Shown here in pieces: positions 35,975 to 46,211 of a stretch of 64,000 bases of DNA. Positions within the stretch are counted from its first letter, which is position 1, and each line of letters opens with the position of its first letter. The notes beneath the pieces were generated by a model. It was not told the origin of the DNA. It saw nothing but the letters and a program-made list of their open reading frames with translations, and searched no databases. This stretch comes from an uncultured Eubacteriales bacterium. Its GTDB lineage: Bacteria; Bacillota; Clostridia; Peptostreptococcales; Anaerovoracaceae. Location: the NCBI GenBank assembly GCA_902790905.1, contig CADATO010000001.1, forward strand, positions 62,001 through 126,000, given 5' to 3'. Made by a program: the position numbers and the translations under genes.

Positions 35975-38934
35975 AGGTTTTCCTTCATCTGGCGGAACTC
36001 TTCTTCCGAGAGCAGGACCTGTCTCGGGCGTGAGCCGTCCGCCGGGCCGATGATGCCCCTTGCCTCCAGCGCGTCGATGATCCTGGCCGCGCGGTTGTAC
36101 CCGATGCGGAATCGCCTCTGCAGCATGGACACAGATGCCTGTCCGGCATCCACAACGGTCTCGATGGCATCCATGATGAGTTCGTCCTCATCGTCGTCAA
36201 ATCCGCCCGCTGTGCCCTTTTCCAGGTGGTTGGTGAGCGCTTCGTCGTAGTGCGCCTCGCCGCCCTGTCTCTTGACGTAAGCGATGACCTTCTCGACCTC
36301 CTCGTCGGAGACGAACGGGCCCTGGATACGTTTGGGCTTGTTGAGATCCTGCGGCTTGAACAGCATGTCGCCGTTGCCGACGAGTTTCTCCGCGCCGGCC
36401 ATATCGATGATGGTGCGGCTGTCCACCTGCGAGGAGACCATGAACGCGATGCGGCTCGGGATGTTCGCCTTGATCAGGCCGGTGATGACGTTGACCGAAG
36501 GACGCTGGGTCGCCAGGATCAGATGCATGCCGGCAGCACGCGCCAGCTGCGCCAGGCGGCAGATCGCATCTTCGACCTGGGAGCTTGCGACCATCATGAG
36601 GTCCGCCATCTCGTCGATGATGATGACGATCTGCGGCAGGATCTCGCCCTTCTGGCGTTCCTTCTTCATCTTGGCGTTGTAGGCGCCGATGTCGCGGACA
36701 CCTGACTTCGCAAATTTCTTGTACCGGTCGGTCATCTCCGCGACCGCCCACTGCAGCGCCGCCGACGCCTTGGTCGGATCGGTGACCACAGGGATCATCA
36801 GGTGCGGGATGCCGTTATAATTGCCCAGTTCGACCATCTTCGGGTCGACCATGATGAGTTTGACTTCTTCCGGCTTTGCTTTATAGAGCAGGCTGATGAT
36901 GATCGAGTTGATGCAGACCGACTTACCGGAGCCGGTGGCACCTGCGATCAGCATGTGCGGCATCTTCGCGATGTCCGCCACGACCGCCTTGCCGCCGATG
37001 TCGCGGCCGACGGTAAACGCCAGCTTGGATTTATGATTCTGGAATTCGTCCGACTCGATGATCTCACGGATGCCGACCATCTCGCGCTGCTCGTTCTCGA
37101 TCTCGATACCGACCGCCGCTTTGCCGGGGATCGGTGCCTCGATACGGATGCTGCGGGCGCGCATGCTGAGCGCCAGGTCATCGGACAGATTGGTGATGCT
37201 GCTGACCTTGACGCCTCTTGCCGGCTCGACTTCGTATCTGGTGACGGACGGCCCTGCGATGACGTTGACGACCTTGGCGTTGACGCCAAAGCTCTCCAGC
37301 GTGGACTCCAGCAGTTCCGCACGTTCCTGCAGCTGCTGCCGGTTCAGCCCCTGGTTGCTGCGCTTGGGGACCGGTTTGAGCAGGCTGGCGGGCGGAAGGC
37401 TGTAGAAGACATTCTGATCCGGTGTCGCATCGACCACGCTGTCCTGGCTCTCCGTGAGGGACGCCGCCGTCGCGACGCTGTCGCCGCCGACTTCGAACTC
37501 CGCTGCGCGGTGCGGCTGCGCAGGTGTCTGCGTTGCCGCTGTCTGTGCAGGCTGGCCGGGCTGCTGCACACTGGTCTGTACGGAAGACGGTGTCTGCTGC
37601 ACAGGTGTCTGCGCCGCCGCGGGAGACGCCGCCTCTTCTGTATGCGGTTTGTAGGGGCCATCAGCCATTTTGCTGTCGTCGAGGAATCCCCAGTGATGCG
37701 ATCCCTGCTCCAGCGCGGCATCGTCGCGCGCCGCCGCTTCTTCAGGACTGATCGGCGCGACATCCTCAGGCGCATAGCCTGGATCTGCTGCTGCGGTTTC
37801 TGCTGCGTCCGGCGCAAAGGACTGCCACTGCACGGCTTTGTTGTCCGCTTGTTTGCCGGCCTCTTCCATCGCCAGCGCTTCCCGGAACGGGACGATCACC
37901 GGCTTTTCATGCGGATAGCCGACGCCGATATGATCCGGCACGGTCTCATCCAGGCCAAACCCTTCCGGCGTATCTGTCTTACCGAAATGGTCGCCGTCCT
38001 GGACCATCTGCATGATGTTCTTCTTATTGTCGGGCAGCTTTCTGAAATCCTTGGCATAGTTGGATTTCGGCGCGCGCTTTTTCGGCTCTTCCACCGGCGC
38101 CGCCATCTCCTCTGCGATATCGGAGAGCGGCTTATAGTCCATGCTGGTCTGCCGGCCGGCTTTGGCGACTTCCGCTTTCTTGGCTGCTTTCTCAGCCTCC
38201 AGCGCCGCCTCTTTCTGCGCCGCGATGCGCTCTTCTTCGCGCTTGAGTTCCTTGCGTTCTGCACGGAGTTCCTTGCGTTCTCTCGCCTTTTCAAAGAAGG
38301 CGCTGATCGGTGTATTGATGAGCAGCATCAGGACGATCAGAATGATGAGAACCGCAACGATGATCAGGCCGGCTTTGCCGATCAGATCGAACAGACCGCC
38401 GCCGGCATACATGCCGAACACGCCGCCGTTCTCAAGCAGTTTCCCCTGCTCATAGACATCCTTGATGCCCAGGATACCGAACTTTTCGCCGCCCAGGAAT
38501 CTCGCCGCATTGAGCAGGTCCACGCCCAGGAAAAGAATCAGCAGCAGGACGGCCGTTTTCGCCCGGAACGGGATCGCCCCGCCGACCATCGCCAGCAGTA
38601 CGTAAACGATCAGGAAATACGGCAGGAAATAAGCGCCAAAACCGAAGCACCCCTTCAGGAAGCCACTGATGAACGTCCCGACCGCCCCTGCAAGATGCGT
38701 CTGCAGCGCGATGATCAGGAAAATGCCAACGGCGAGCAGCACGATCGAAGCGATGTCGTTGCGTACTTTTTTGGTGTTCGGATCCAGCGGCGCTTTTGTT
38801 TCCTTCTTCGAAGAAGCAGCTGCACTGCCCTTGCCGGATTTTGCCGTGCTCTTTTTAGCCGAAGCGCTCTTTGCACCTGTATTCTTATTCTTGCTGCCGG
38901 GAGGTCTTCCCGGCCCGCGTTTTTGTTCAGCCAT
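35971..38934 (-). CDS. ftsK: DNA translocase FtsK/SpoIIIE
   Basis: The 987-residue protein starts with a Lys-rich cytosolic tail, then four or five membrane helices (about 55-215), a long Ala/Gln/Pro/Thr-rich linker (about 230-500) and the RecA-like motor. Walker [13 protein letters not shown] is near 660 and Walker [14 protein letters not shown] near 775. The C-terminal winged-helix gamma domain ([27 protein letters not shown]) reads KOPS-type sequence and recruits XerD at dif. It clears DNA from the division septum. The [12 protein letters not shown] at the N-terminus is an AT-hook-like GRP motif, a modest oddity. Confidence 0.95.
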   Translation of the reverse strand: MAEQKRGPGRPPGSKNKNTGAKSASAKKSTAKSGKGSAAASSKKETKAPLDPNTKKVRNDIASIVLLAVGIFLIIALQTHLAGAVGTFISGFLKGCFGFGAYFLPYFLIVYVLLAMVGGAIPFRAKTAVLLLILFLGVDLLNAARFLGGEKFGILGIKDVYEQGKLLENGGVFGMYAGGGLFDLIGKAGLIIVAVLIILIVLMLLINTPISAFFEKARERKELRAERKELKREEERIAAQKEAALEAEKAAKKAEVAKAGRQTSMDYKPLSDIAEEMAAPVEEPKKRAPKSNYAKDFRKLPDNKKNIMQMVQDGDHFGKTDTPEGFGLDETVPDHIGVGYPHEKPVIVPFREALAMEEAGKQADNKAVQWQSFAPDAAETAAADPGYAPEDVAPISPEEAAARDDAALEQGSHHWGFLDDSKMADGPYKPHTEEAASPAAAQTPVQQTPSSVQTSVQQPGQPAQTAATQTPAQPHRAAEFEVGGDSVATAASLTESQDSVVDATPDQNVFYSLPPASLLKPVPKRSNQGLNRQQLQERAELLESTLESFGVNAKVVNVIAGPSVTRYEVEPARGVKVSSITNLSDDLALSMRARSIRIEAPIPGKAAVGIEIENEQREMVGIREIIESDEFQNHKSKLAFTVGRDIGGKAVVADIAKMPHMLIAGATGSGKSVCINSIIISLLYKAKPEEVKLIMVDPKMVELGNYNGIPHLMIPVVTDPTKASAALQWAVAEMTDRYKKFAKSGVRDIGAYNAKMKKERQKGEILPQIVIIIDEMADLMMVASSQVEDAICRLAQLARAAGMHLILATQRPSVNVITGLIKANIPSRIAFMVSSQVDSRTIIDMAGAEKLVGNGDMLFKPQDLNKPKRIQGPFVSDEEVEKVIAYVKRQGGEAHYDEALTNHLEKGTAGGFDDDEDELIMDAIETVVDAGQASVSMLQRRFRIGYNRAARIIDALEARGIIGPADGSRPRQVLLSEEEFRQMKENL

Positions 38935-38952
38935 TTTGCTCCTTTTCTATTC

Positions 38953-39780
38953 TCAGGCAATAAACAGCCCGTAAATGACTACGAAGGCACCGAGTGCCCA
39001 TGTGTAGCCGCTGAAAATCGTCAGTTTGTTCGCGACGACCGCACGGATCATCGCTTTGATCGCCGCATAGCCGGAGACGGCCGCCACCAGCATGCCGACG
39101 AGGACCGGCCCGAACGCCACGCCCTGTGTCCCCATCGCGATCGCATCCGGCAGTTCCAGCAGGAACGAGCCGAGAATGGACGGGATCGAGATCAGGAAGG
39201 CGAACTTCACGGCGAACTCTCTGTCGAGCTGTGTCAGCAGGCCGCCGAACAGCGTCGAACCGGAACGGGAAATGCCCGGCGTGATCGCGATGCCCTGCAT
39301 GACGCCGACAAAGATCGCATTGCGGTAGTTCATCTCCATGACATGCTTGTCAGATCTTTTGACACGCTGTGCCATAAACAGCAGCGTACCGGTGATCAGC
39401 AGCCCGCAGCCGATCGCCACGAGGTTGGTGTAGAACGACTCGAACAGATCGTTGAACAGAAGCCCGATGATCGCTGTCGGGATCGTTGCGACGATGATCA
39501 TCACACCGAGGCGTCTTGTCTCATTCTTGTTGACCTGCAAGCCTTTTCCCGTGCAAAGGTCCTTTATGACCGCGACCAGTTCCTTGACGAGTTCGACGAT
39601 GTCATGCCAGTAGGCGATGAAAACCGCCACGAGTGTGCCCAAGTGCAGCAGAACAGTAAAGATCAGAACACTGTCCCCTTCGATGCCAAAAAAGTACTGC
39701 AGCAGCGCCAGATGGCCGGAACTCGAGATCGGCAGGAACTCTGCCAGACCCTGTACCAGTCCGAGAATGATCGCTTTCAT
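38953..39780 (-). CDS. uppP: Undecaprenyl-diphosphate phosphatase
   Basis: The start MKAIILGLVQGLAEFLPISSSGHLAL at 39780 (275 residues) matches UppP/BacA exactly at its first motif, GLAEFLPISSSGH, with the active-site Glu and Ser. The second motif is GISRSGST with the catalytic Arg. Eight or so helices are expected. The enzyme recycles the undecaprenyl lipid carrier of wall synthesis and gives bacitracin tolerance. It is first in the uppP-ftsK-rimO-pgsA-cinA unit. The ribosome site GGAAG lies upstream. Confidence 0.95.
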   Translation of the reverse strand: MKAIILGLVQGLAEFLPISSSGHLALLQYFFGIEGDSVLIFTVLLHLGTLVAVFIAYWHDIVELVKELVAVIKDLCTGKGLQVNKNETRRLGVMIIVATIPTAIIGLLFNDLFESFYTNLVAIGCGLLITGTLLFMAQRVKRSDKHVMEMNYRNAIFVGVMQGIAITPGISRSGSTLFGGLLTQLDREFAVKFAFLISIPSILGSFLLELPDAIAMGTQGVAFGPVLVGMLVAAVSGYAAIKAMIRAVVANKLTIFSGYTWALGAFVVIYGLFIA

Positions 39781-39872
39781 ATATGTAAGTGCTTCCAAGT
39801 CATGCCCCCTGTCCAACCATCTGATGCATAGCAGGCAGACGGTTTTGTGTTTTGCTCAAAATAATTCATAAT

Positions 39873-39878
39873 ATTGTA
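39873..39878 (-). promoter_or_regulatory. Extended -10 element of the uppP unit
   Basis: TGTGGTACAAT on the minus strand gives an extended -10 (TG-G-TACAAT) about 95 bases before the start codon; no convincing -35 is seen. The rest of the 332-base gap 39781-40112 holds two GGAATCGC octamers (39904, 39974), a GCGATTCT and the asd promoter. Confidence 0.5.
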
Positions 39879-40050
39879 CCACATCTTGTGTTGATTGTGT
39901 ACAGGAATCGCCCAGAAAGTGGGATTTTCAGCCGTTTTTGAGCACTTCTGACAGGAATATCCGCCGTGGCTTTGCGATTCCTGTTTCAGGGGGATCTGAC
40001 CGGCAGGCAAGGCGATTCTCAGAAAATATAAAAAACTCCTGTCATCCGCA

Positions 40051-40079
40051 TTGTTTCAGCTTTCCGCGAGTGATATAAT
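40051..40079 (+). promoter_or_regulatory. Sigma-A promoter of asd
   Basis: TTGTTT (40051-40056), a 17-base spacer and a perfect TATAAT (40074-40079). Confidence 0.82.
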
Positions 40080-40112
40080 AGTTCCAATTTCGATTTCTAA
40101 CAGGAGGAACAA

Positions 40113-41120
40113 ATGATGAATAAGAAACCTAATCTGGCAGTTGTAGGCGTCACCGGTGTCGTAGGAACCACGTTCCTCAAGGTGCTCGAGGAGAACGATT
40201 TCCCGTTTGAGAACCTCTACTTCATGGCATCTGCAAGATCCGCCGGCAAAACCATCACTTTCAAAGGCAAGGACTACGTCGTCGAAGAGCTGACCGAGCA
40301 TTCGTTCGACAAGCCCATCGATATCGCCCTCTTCTCCGCAGGCGGCAGCGTCAGCGAGAAGTTCGCGCCCATCGCAGCCGCGCACGGCGTCACCGTCGTC
40401 GATAACTCCAGCCAGTGGAGAATGGACCCCGATGTGCCCCTCGTCGTTCCGGAAGTCAACCCCGAAGCGGTCAAGGACGTCAAGAAAGGCATCATCGCCA
40501 ACCCGAACTGCTCCACGATCCAGGCCATGCTGCCCATCAAGGCGCTGCACGACAAGTACGGCATCAAGCGCATCGTCTACTCGACCTACCAGGCGGTCTC
40601 CGGTGCGGGCATGAAAGGCATCAACGACCTGAAGAACGGCCTTGCGGGCAACGACACCTGCAATGCTTTCCCCCACCCGATCGCGGGCAACTGCCTGCCG
40701 CAGATCGACGTCTTCCTCGAGAACGGCTACACCAAGGAAGAGATGAAGATGATCAACGAGACACACAAGATCCTCGGCGACGACAGCATCCCGGTCACCG
40801 CGACCTGCGTGCGCGTCCCGGTCTTCGACAGCCACAGCGAATCCATCAACGTCGAGCTGAAAACCCCGTTCGAGAGCATCGACGAGATCAAGGAATGCTT
40901 CGCGGCCTTCCCCGGCATCGTCGTGCAGGATGATCCGGCGAACAGCGTCTATCCGCTGGCCAGAGAGGCTGCCGGCAAGAACGAAGTCTTCGTCGGCCGC
41001 ATCCGCCGTGACTTCTCCGTCGAGAACGGCATCAACTTCTGGTGCGTCTCCGACAACATCCGCAAGGGCGCTGCGACCAACACCGTCCAGATCGCGGAGA
41101 CACTGATCAAAGAAGACTAA
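40113..41120 (+). CDS. asd: Aspartate-semialdehyde dehydrogenase
   Basis: The 335-residue enzyme reduces aspartyl phosphate to aspartate semialdehyde, for lysine, threonine, methionine and diaminopimelate. The NADP motif is VVGVTGVVGTTFL, the active Cys is in ANPNCSTIQ (about 132), and a Gln/Arg/His set is in STYQAVSGAGMKG and the CVRVPVFDSHSES stretch. It is monocistronic: no dapA/dapB follows. AGGAGG lies 5 bases before the ATG at 40113, and the second Met is equally placed. No T-box or lysine riboswitch is seen in its short leader. Confidence 0.97.
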   Translation: MMNKKPNLAVVGVTGVVGTTFLKVLEENDFPFENLYFMASARSAGKTITFKGKDYVVEELTEHSFDKPIDIALFSAGGSVSEKFAPIAAAHGVTVVDNSSQWRMDPDVPLVVPEVNPEAVKDVKKGIIANPNCSTIQAMLPIKALHDKYGIKRIVYSTYQAVSGAGMKGINDLKNGLAGNDTCNAFPHPIAGNCLPQIDVFLENGYTKEEMKMINETHKILGDDSIPVTATCVRVPVFDSHSESINVELKTPFESIDEIKECFAAFPGIVVQDDPANSVYPLAREAAGKNEVFVGRIRRDFSVENGINFWCVSDNIRKGAATNTVQIAETLIKED

Positions 41121-41155
41121 GCAACCTCTTAGATCTGCAATCAGATGACAAAACT

Positions 41156-41182
41156 GACCGGTCCTGCGGGGCCGGTCTTTTT
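41156..41182 (+). terminator. Terminator of asd
   Basis: The stem GACCGG/CCGGTC with a 10-base GC-rich loop is followed by TTTTTATG. Confidence 0.85.
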
Positions 41183-41228
41183 ATGCATGGCGATGCTGCC
41201 ACCTCGCCCGCATGGCGATTCTGCAACG

Positions 41229-41257
41229 AAAAAACACCCTCAGATGAGGGTGTTTTT
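41229..41257. terminator. Terminator of rpmF (two-way)
   Basis: The stem AAAAACACCCTCA/TGAGGGTGTTTTT with a 3-base loop lies 27 bases after the rpmF stop on the minus strand. Confidence 0.9.
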
Positions 41258-41283
41258 CATGTCTTGTCTTTTGTGCCGTCAGA

Positions 41284-41463
41284 CTATCTGCCCGCCATGA
41301 CGTCCTTGCCGTCATAATAGTTGCAGTTCGGACAAACTCTATGCGGAAGCTTAGGCTCGTGGCACTGAGGGCAAATCGACAGAGCCGGTGCAGACATCTT
41401 CATGTTCTGAGATCTTCTGCTGTCTCTCTTCGCTTTGCTCGTTTTTCTCTTAGGTACTGCCAT
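41284..41463 (-). CDS. rpmF: 50S ribosomal protein L32
   Basis: This 59-residue frame begins [20 protein letters not shown], the unmistakable L32 start, and carries four zinc-binding Cys as CPQC and CPNC. It ends [12 protein letters not shown] before TAG at 41284-41286. AGGAGG lies 7 bases before ATG 41463. L32 is usually preceded by a DUF177 (YceD) gene in the same operon; here ackA precedes it and a consensus promoter drives rpmF alone. Confidence 0.97.
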   Translation of the reverse strand: MAVPKRKTSKAKRDSRRSQNMKMSAPALSICPQCHEPKLPHRVCPNCNYYDGKDVMAGR

Positions 41464-41532
41464 CTCTACACCTCCTTAAACAGATTTGAATTCCATCATG
41501 GGTGCGACACCTCACGGAATCGCAACGTGAAT

Positions 41533-41561
41533 AGTATACGATACGTGAAATGGCTTGTCAA
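41533..41561 (-). promoter_or_regulatory. Strong sigma-A promoter of rpmF
   Basis: TTGACA (41556-41561), a 17-base spacer and TATACT (41533-41538). A GGAATCGC octamer lies in the leader at 41516. Confidence 0.88.
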
Positions 41562-41569
41562 CAACTTAT

Positions 41570-42772
41570 TTATGCGATGCCCTTGACCAGTTTGAGGGTG
41601 TCTCTTGCGATCATCAGCTCTTCGTTGGTCGGGATCAGGATGATCTTGACCGGGCTGTCATCACGGGAGATGATCATTTCCTTGCCGCGGACACGGTTCT
41701 TGACGACGTCGAGCTTGATGCCCAGGTTGCCAAGGTCGTTGCAGATGATGTCGCGCATGCCCATGTCGTTCTCACCAACGCCTGCGGTGAAGACGATCGC
41801 ATCAACGCCGTTCATCTCAGCAATGTACGCACCGATGTAGAAACGGACTTTGTGTGCGAAGACCTTCAGAGCCAGCTGTGCTCTCTCGTTGCCCTCTTCG
41901 GCTGCCGCTTCGATGTCGCGGAAGTCGCTGGAAACACCGGAGATGCCCAGAACGCCGGACTCTTTGTTCAGGATCTCGTTCGCAACACCCTGGTCCAGGT
42001 TTTCAGCCTGTCTCATGTAGGTAACGATCGCCGGGTCGATATCGCCGGAGCGGGTACCCATGACCAGACCTTCCAGCGGGGTGAAGCCCATGGAAGTGTC
42101 GATGCAGACGCCGCGCTTGATGGCGGAGACGGAAGCACCGTTGCCCAGGTGGCAGGTGATCAGCTTCAGGTCATCCAGGTTGCAGTTCATGATGTCTGCA
42201 GCTCTCTCAGCAACATACTTGTGGGATGTGCCGTGGAAGCCGTAACGGCGGATGCCGTATTTTTCATAGAATCTGTACGGGATAGCGTAGATGTAGGATT
42301 CCGGCGGCATGGTCTGATGGAACGCTGTATCGAAGACACCAACCATCGGTGTTTCGGGCATCAGTTCTCTGCAAGCCGCGATACCGAGAAGGTTCGGCGG
42401 GTTGTGGAGCGGTGCGAGCGGTACGCACTCTTCCAGTGCCTTGATGACATCGTCGTCGATGATGACGGAATGCGCATACTTTTCGCCTGCGTGGACGACT
42501 CTGTGGCCGACTGCACCCAGTTCGCTCATATCCTTCAGGACGCCGTGCTCCGGATCGACGATCGCGTCGAGGACCTGTGCGATGGCTTCCTTATGTGTCT
42601 CCATCGGAACTTCTTTCTTGACTTTGTCTTCCCCGATCTTCTCGTGGGTGATGCAGCTGCCGTCCATGCCGATACGCTCGACAAGGCCTTTAGCCATGAG
42701 GACTTCGCCCTCCATGTTGATGACCTGGTACTTCAGGGACGAGCTGCCGCAGTTGATGACTAAGATCTTCAT
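41570..42772 (-). CDS. ackA: Acetate kinase
   Basis: The ATG at 42772 (GGAGAG upstream) gives 400 residues, the usual length. [16 protein letters not shown] is the phosphate-1 motif, [11 protein letters not shown] carries active-site residues, and [10 protein letters not shown] and [13 protein letters not shown] are the acetate kinase signatures. It makes ATP from acetyl phosphate in fermentation. No pta gene is next to it. It has its own promoter and an 88-base leader with a CCGCAC/GTGCGG hairpin near the start codon. Confidence 0.97.
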   Translation of the reverse strand: MKILVINCGSSSLKYQVINMEGEVLMAKGLVERIGMDGSCITHEKIGEDKVKKEVPMETHKEAIAQVLDAIVDPEHGVLKDMSELGAVGHRVVHAGEKYAHSVIIDDDVIKALEECVPLAPLHNPPNLLGIAACRELMPETPMVGVFDTAFHQTMPPESYIYAIPYRFYEKYGIRRYGFHGTSHKYVAERAADIMNCNLDDLKLITCHLGNGASVSAIKRGVCIDTSMGFTPLEGLVMGTRSGDIDPAIVTYMRQAENLDQGVANEILNKESGVLGISGVSSDFRDIEAAAEEGNERAQLALKVFAHKVRFYIGAYIAEMNGVDAIVFTAGVGENDMGMRDIICNDLGNLGIKLDVVKNRVRGKEMIISRDDSPVKIILIPTNEELMIARDTLKLVKGIA

Positions 42773-42866
42773 TCTCTCTCTCCTTCTTGGTGTTGGTTTA
42801 TGTGAGCTCTGCCGCACCGGCGAAAGTGCGGTACGAGCATTTCGTTCTGTTCACACGAACATTAAA

Positions 42867-42895
42867 ATTATACGCTTTTAAGCGCATGGTTTCAA
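42867..42895 (-). promoter_or_regulatory. Sigma-A promoter of ackA
   Basis: TTGAAA (42890-42895), a 17-base spacer and TATAAT (42867-42872). Confidence 0.85.
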
Positions 42896-42989
42896 GGGTT
42901 TTGGCTTGATTTTCAGCGTTTTTGAATCGATTTGAACAAACAGATTTGCGCGGATTGCAAGGGCAGAGCATGTCAGCGGCGTTTCACTG

Positions 42990-44465
42990 TCAGGCACCCA
43001 TGAACGGGTGCTTCACGTAATCGCTCTCGCGGTACAAATCGCGGCCGGTCGCCTGGTTGTACAGGTCCGCCGCGCGGATATCCAGTGCGAGCAGATGTTT
43101 TGCAAATGCGGCCGGGTTCTCTCCTTCCGCCCTGCTTAGTGCCGCGCCCGCTTCTGCCTGGTCACGTTCGACCGTGCCGAACAGCGGCAGCGTGCAGTGC
43201 GGGTCATCTTTCAGAATGCGGAGCAGTTTGCGGCCGTTCGCGCTGGCGGCGAGGATGTGGCCGTAGAGATTGTTATTGTTCCCTGCGGAATCGCCGGCCT
43301 GCGCGGCGGCGCGCAGATCCATCTTTTCAAATCCAACGAGCGTATGCATCAGCATACGGCTGATGGACGTGTATGGATACCGTTTTGTCTTGACCGCCTC
43401 AATCAGGCTTTCCATGTCGCTGCAGCGGCGGCGGGCGTCGAGGATCCTGTTTTCCATCCCCTCCGTCACGCTGAAGATGTGCGCGAGACCATCGGCTGTC
43501 ATGGTGAGCAGTTTGCTCATGAGCATGTCATAGAATCGCTCTTTGTTGCCGAGCATTCCGAACCCGCTGTCTTCTGCACGCGCAACAATGTCAGCGGAGG
43601 CTGCGGCCAGTATTGCCGAACGCGTATTTTCCGGAATGGGCGCATTTTCGAGGATTGCAGGAATATCCGGTTTATCCGCAGTATCCGCCCCGACGAGCCC
43701 TCCAAAGATGGCGCGGCGGATCGCGCCGGCGCTTTCCGGGAGTGCGGTGGAATTGGCGACAGTTGTGTCGGCGGAAGCGGCATCACCGGCTGTGTCGGAA
43801 GGTGCGGCATCGGCAGTCGCTGCCGTATCCGCGTGGTGCGGTGCTGTCCGCGGGATGAGGACCGGTGTCATGTCGCCGGCGAATTTGAGGTATTCGATGG
43901 CGAGGAGGTTGTTGGGCGCTGCCGCGGCCGTCCCGGCCGCGGGCCCGAGGCATTCCCCGATGGCCGCGCCTCGGGCTGCCGCGAACGACCGCCCGGCGGC
44001 GAGTTCGCGGCGCAGCGCTTCCCGGTACACCGCTACTTTCCCGGCTTCCGGCGCTTCCAGCATATCTGTACTGCCGCAAGATCCCGCCTCCGGCATCTCT
44101 ATTTCCGCCCGCAGCAGAGCCGCAATTTCCTGCAGCTGCTGCAGATTCTGCGATTCCGCGCCAAAGGCCACATGCGTCACCACACCAAGGCGCTTCATGA
44201 TTTCCATCGCCCCATACGCGAAATACTCTGCACTGTTGCACGCATACGCGAACGGCAGCTCCAGCACCAGATCGATGCCATTCTCCGCTGCGATCTTCGC
44301 CCGCGTCCACTTGTCGAGCAGCGCAGGCTCACCCCTCTGCGTAAAGTCCCCGCTCATCACCGCCACGACAAAATCGGCCGTACTTACCGCCCGGGCCTCG
44401 CCCAGGTGGTAAATATGGCCGGTATGCATCGGATCGTATTCAGCAGTTATGCCGACGACTTTCAT
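42990..44465 (-). CDS. tmcAL: tRNA(Met) cytidine acetate ligase (TmcAL, YlbM family)
   Basis: The 491-residue protein starts VVGITAEYDPMHTGHIYHL, the HxGH nucleotidyltransferase motif of the YlbM/TmcAL family, followed by AVMSGDFTQRGEPALLDKWTRAKIA. TmcAL uses ATP and acetate to acetylate the wobble C34 of elongator tRNA-Met. Usual length is about 400; the surplus includes an Ala/Asp/Thr/Ser-rich insert at about 209-247 (ADTAATADAAPSDTAGDAAS) and a smaller Ala/Gly-rich one near 165-185. It is last in the asp23-recG-rsmD-coaD unit, a common clostridial arrangement. Confidence 0.88.
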   Translation of the reverse strand: MKVVGITAEYDPMHTGHIYHLGEARAVSTADFVVAVMSGDFTQRGEPALLDKWTRAKIAAENGIDLVLELPFAYACNSAEYFAYGAMEIMKRLGVVTHVAFGAESQNLQQLQEIAALLRAEIEMPEAGSCGSTDMLEAPEAGKVAVYREALRRELAAGRSFAAARGAAIGECLGPAAGTAAAAPNNLLAIEYLKFAGDMTPVLIPRTAPHHADTAATADAAPSDTAGDAASADTTVANSTALPESAGAIRRAIFGGLVGADTADKPDIPAILENAPIPENTRSAILAAASADIVARAEDSGFGMLGNKERFYDMLMSKLLTMTADGLAHIFSVTEGMENRILDARRRCSDMESLIEAVKTKRYPYTSISRMLMHTLVGFEKMDLRAAAQAGDSAGNNNNLYGHILAASANGRKLLRILKDDPHCTLPLFGTVERDQAEAGAALSRAEGENPAAFAKHLLALDIRAADLYNQATGRDLYRESDYVKHPFMGA

Positions 44466-44497
44466 GGTTTTCCCTGTTCCACGCTTTTGACGCGCGA

Positions 44498-45112
44498 TTA
44501 CTCCATGTCGTCGTCGAGTTCTGCGTCGTAGTCGCTCTCAGAAGCAGCCTGCTGCGACGGCACCTTGGTCATCTGCACATTGGCATCGTCCAGATTCATG
44601 GATGTCTTGTACGCCATCTCCTTGATCTCGTCACGGTTGGATGCGAGCGTTGCATTGACTTCATTGAAGGTCATCTCGAGACGGCCGAACATATCCTGGA
44701 AGTATGTGGAGGACAGCTGGTCCATCTTCTCCTGGAAATCGAACAGGATGCCGTCGACGTAGTCATAGGTGCTCATCTTGAGCTGACGGATGTTGTTCTC
44801 AGTAGTCATCATCAGCTGCTCGGCGCGTTCCTTCGCACGGACCATGATGTGGTCGTTGTCGATGAGGTCTTCCGCCTCTTCCTCCGCCTTGCGGATGATG
44901 GTCTCGTATTCGTTCTTGGCTTCACCCAGGATGCGGTCTCTTTCGTTCTTGATCCATCTCGCCTGCTGGATTTCCTCAGGCAGCTCTGTGCGGATCTCCT
45001 TCACGATCTCCAGCAGTTCATTGCTGTCCACCATGATCTTTCCGGAAAGCGGAATGCCGGACGCGGTATCAACGATTTCTTCGATCTCATCCAAAAGCTC
45101 TAAAACTTTCAT
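44498..45112 (-). CDS. Coiled-coil protein of unknown function, coaD-linked
   Basis: The 204-residue acidic protein is nearly all helical. A central block (about 48-100), KNERDRILGEAKNEYETIIRKAEEEAEDLI and on, resembles the stalk helix of ATP synthase subunit b or DivIVA-type coiled coils. The N-terminal phrase VLELLDEIEEIVDTASGIPLSGKIMVD is recurrent in clostridial proteins encoded beside coaD and often labelled 'ATPase'. No nucleotide motif is present, so that label is not supported. It may be a scaffold. It sits 20 bases after coaD and 32 bases before tmcAL. Confidence 0.7.
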   Translation of the reverse strand: MKVLELLDEIEEIVDTASGIPLSGKIMVDSNELLEIVKEIRTELPEEIQQARWIKNERDRILGEAKNEYETIIRKAEEEAEDLIDNDHIMVRAKERAEQLMMTTENNIRQLKMSTYDYVDGILFDFQEKMDQLSSTYFQDMFGRLEMTFNEVNATLASNRDEIKEMAYKTSMNLDDANVQMTKVPSQQAASESDYDAELDDDME

Positions 45113-45132
45113 TGTTAACTCCTGTTTCTTCC

Positions 45133-45624
45133 TTACAATGATTTGACTTTCTTATCCATCGCTTCCAGCACGTTGTCCGGGACAAGTCCCTGAATGGAAC
45201 CGCCAAGCTGATGCACTTCCTTGGCCATGCTGGAACTGATAAAGCTGAACTGCGGGTCGGTCATGAGGAACACCGTCTCCACATCGTCTTTGTAAAGACG
45301 CGCGTTCATCTGCGCCATCTGGATCTCATATTCAAAATCCATGGTCGCGCGAAGACCGCGGATCACGACATCAAAGCCGTTCTGATTGACGTAGTCCGCG
45401 AGAAGTCCCGAAAACATATCCACCTTTACATTCGGCAGATCTTCTGTCGCCTTGCGGATCATCTCCATCCGCTCTTCAAAACTGAACATCGACTTCTTGG
45501 ACATATTGATGATGACACCAACGACGACCTCTCCGCACATACGGGAAGCACGTCTGATGATGTCGAGATGTCCGTTTGTCAGCGGGTCGAACGACCCGGC
45601 GTACAGTGCTTTGCTGGCCTTCAT
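45133..45624 (-). CDS. coaD: Phosphopantetheine adenylyltransferase
   Basis: The 163-residue enzyme has the nucleotidyltransferase motif GSFDPLTNGHLDIIRRAS, RGLRATMDFEYEIQMAQMN and SFISSSMAKEVHQLGG. It makes dephospho-CoA from phosphopantetheine and ATP in CoA synthesis. It follows rsmD by 27 bases, a pairing that is almost universal in Bacillota. Confidence 0.97.
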   Translation of the reverse strand: MKASKALYAGSFDPLTNGHLDIIRRASRMCGEVVVGVIINMSKKSMFSFEERMEMIRKATEDLPNVKVDMFSGLLADYVNQNGFDVVIRGLRATMDFEYEIQMAQMNARLYKDDVETVFLMTDPQFSFISSSMAKEVHQLGGSIQGLVPDNVLEAMDKKVKSL

Positions 45625-45651
45625 CTACTCCTCCAGTCTAAGCAGATTTTA

Positions 45652-46191
45652 TCACATGTAGATAGATATCACAACTATGCCGTAGCGTTTCTCCTTCACT
45701 TTGTGAAAGCCGTACAGCTCTTCCGGCAGGTCCTTGTCCGAACCATGCTCCGCCACGATGACGCCGTCCTCGGCGAGCAGATCCATCTCCGCGATTGCCT
45801 TCATGGCCTCTTCGAGCGTCCCCTTCTTGTACGGCGGATCGAGCAGAAAGATATCGACCTTGCCGTCGATGTTCTGCAGCGTCTTGAGAAAACTGCCGTG
45901 CGTGACGTGCGCGTATTCCTCCGCCCTGCACATCTCGATGTTCTTCCGGACCATCGTCACGCATTCCTGCGCGTGGTCGCCAAACCAGCAGAAATCCGCC
46001 CCTCTCGAGAGCGCTTCCAGGCCCAGGCTGCCGGTGCCCGCAAAGAGGTCGCAGACAACGCTGCCGTCAATGCGGTCCTGGAGCATCGAGAAGATGGCGC
46101 CCTTGACCTTTTCCGCCGTGGGACGCACGATGTCGCGGCCGTTCGGGGTGATGAGTTTTCTGCCTTTATAATCGCCTGCGATGATTCGCAT
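45652..46191 (-). CDS. rsmD: 16S rRNA (guanine966-N2)-methyltransferase RsmD
   Basis: The 179-residue methyltransferase begins MRIIAGDYKGRKLITPNGRDIVRPTAEKVKGAIFSML, typical of RsmD. The SAM site is CDLFAGTGSLGLEALSRGA and the catalytic motif is LLDPPYKKG, an N-6/N-2 methylase DPPY. It modifies G966 in 16S rRNA. It lies between recG and coaD, 20 bases after recG. Confidence 0.95.
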   Translation of the reverse strand: MRIIAGDYKGRKLITPNGRDIVRPTAEKVKGAIFSMLQDRIDGSVVCDLFAGTGSLGLEALSRGADFCWFGDHAQECVTMVRKNIEMCRAEEYAHVTHGSFLKTLQNIDGKVDIFLLDPPYKKGTLEEAMKAIAEMDLLAEDGVIVAEHGSDKDLPEELYGFHKVKEKRYGIVVISIYM

Positions 46192-46211
46192 GTGTGTCTC
46201 TCCTTCCGCAA

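Noticed and set aside
36802..39831. A very long open frame antisense to ftsK and uppP
   Set aside because: It is an effect of GC-rich codon use on the other strand; it has no ribosome site, no recognisable domain, and sits exactly over well-supported genes.
39860..39900. An NrdR-like box before uppP sharing ATCTTGTGTTG with the nrdD site
   Set aside because: The similarity is one-sided; the uppP copy is not a dyad and part of it is the extended -10.
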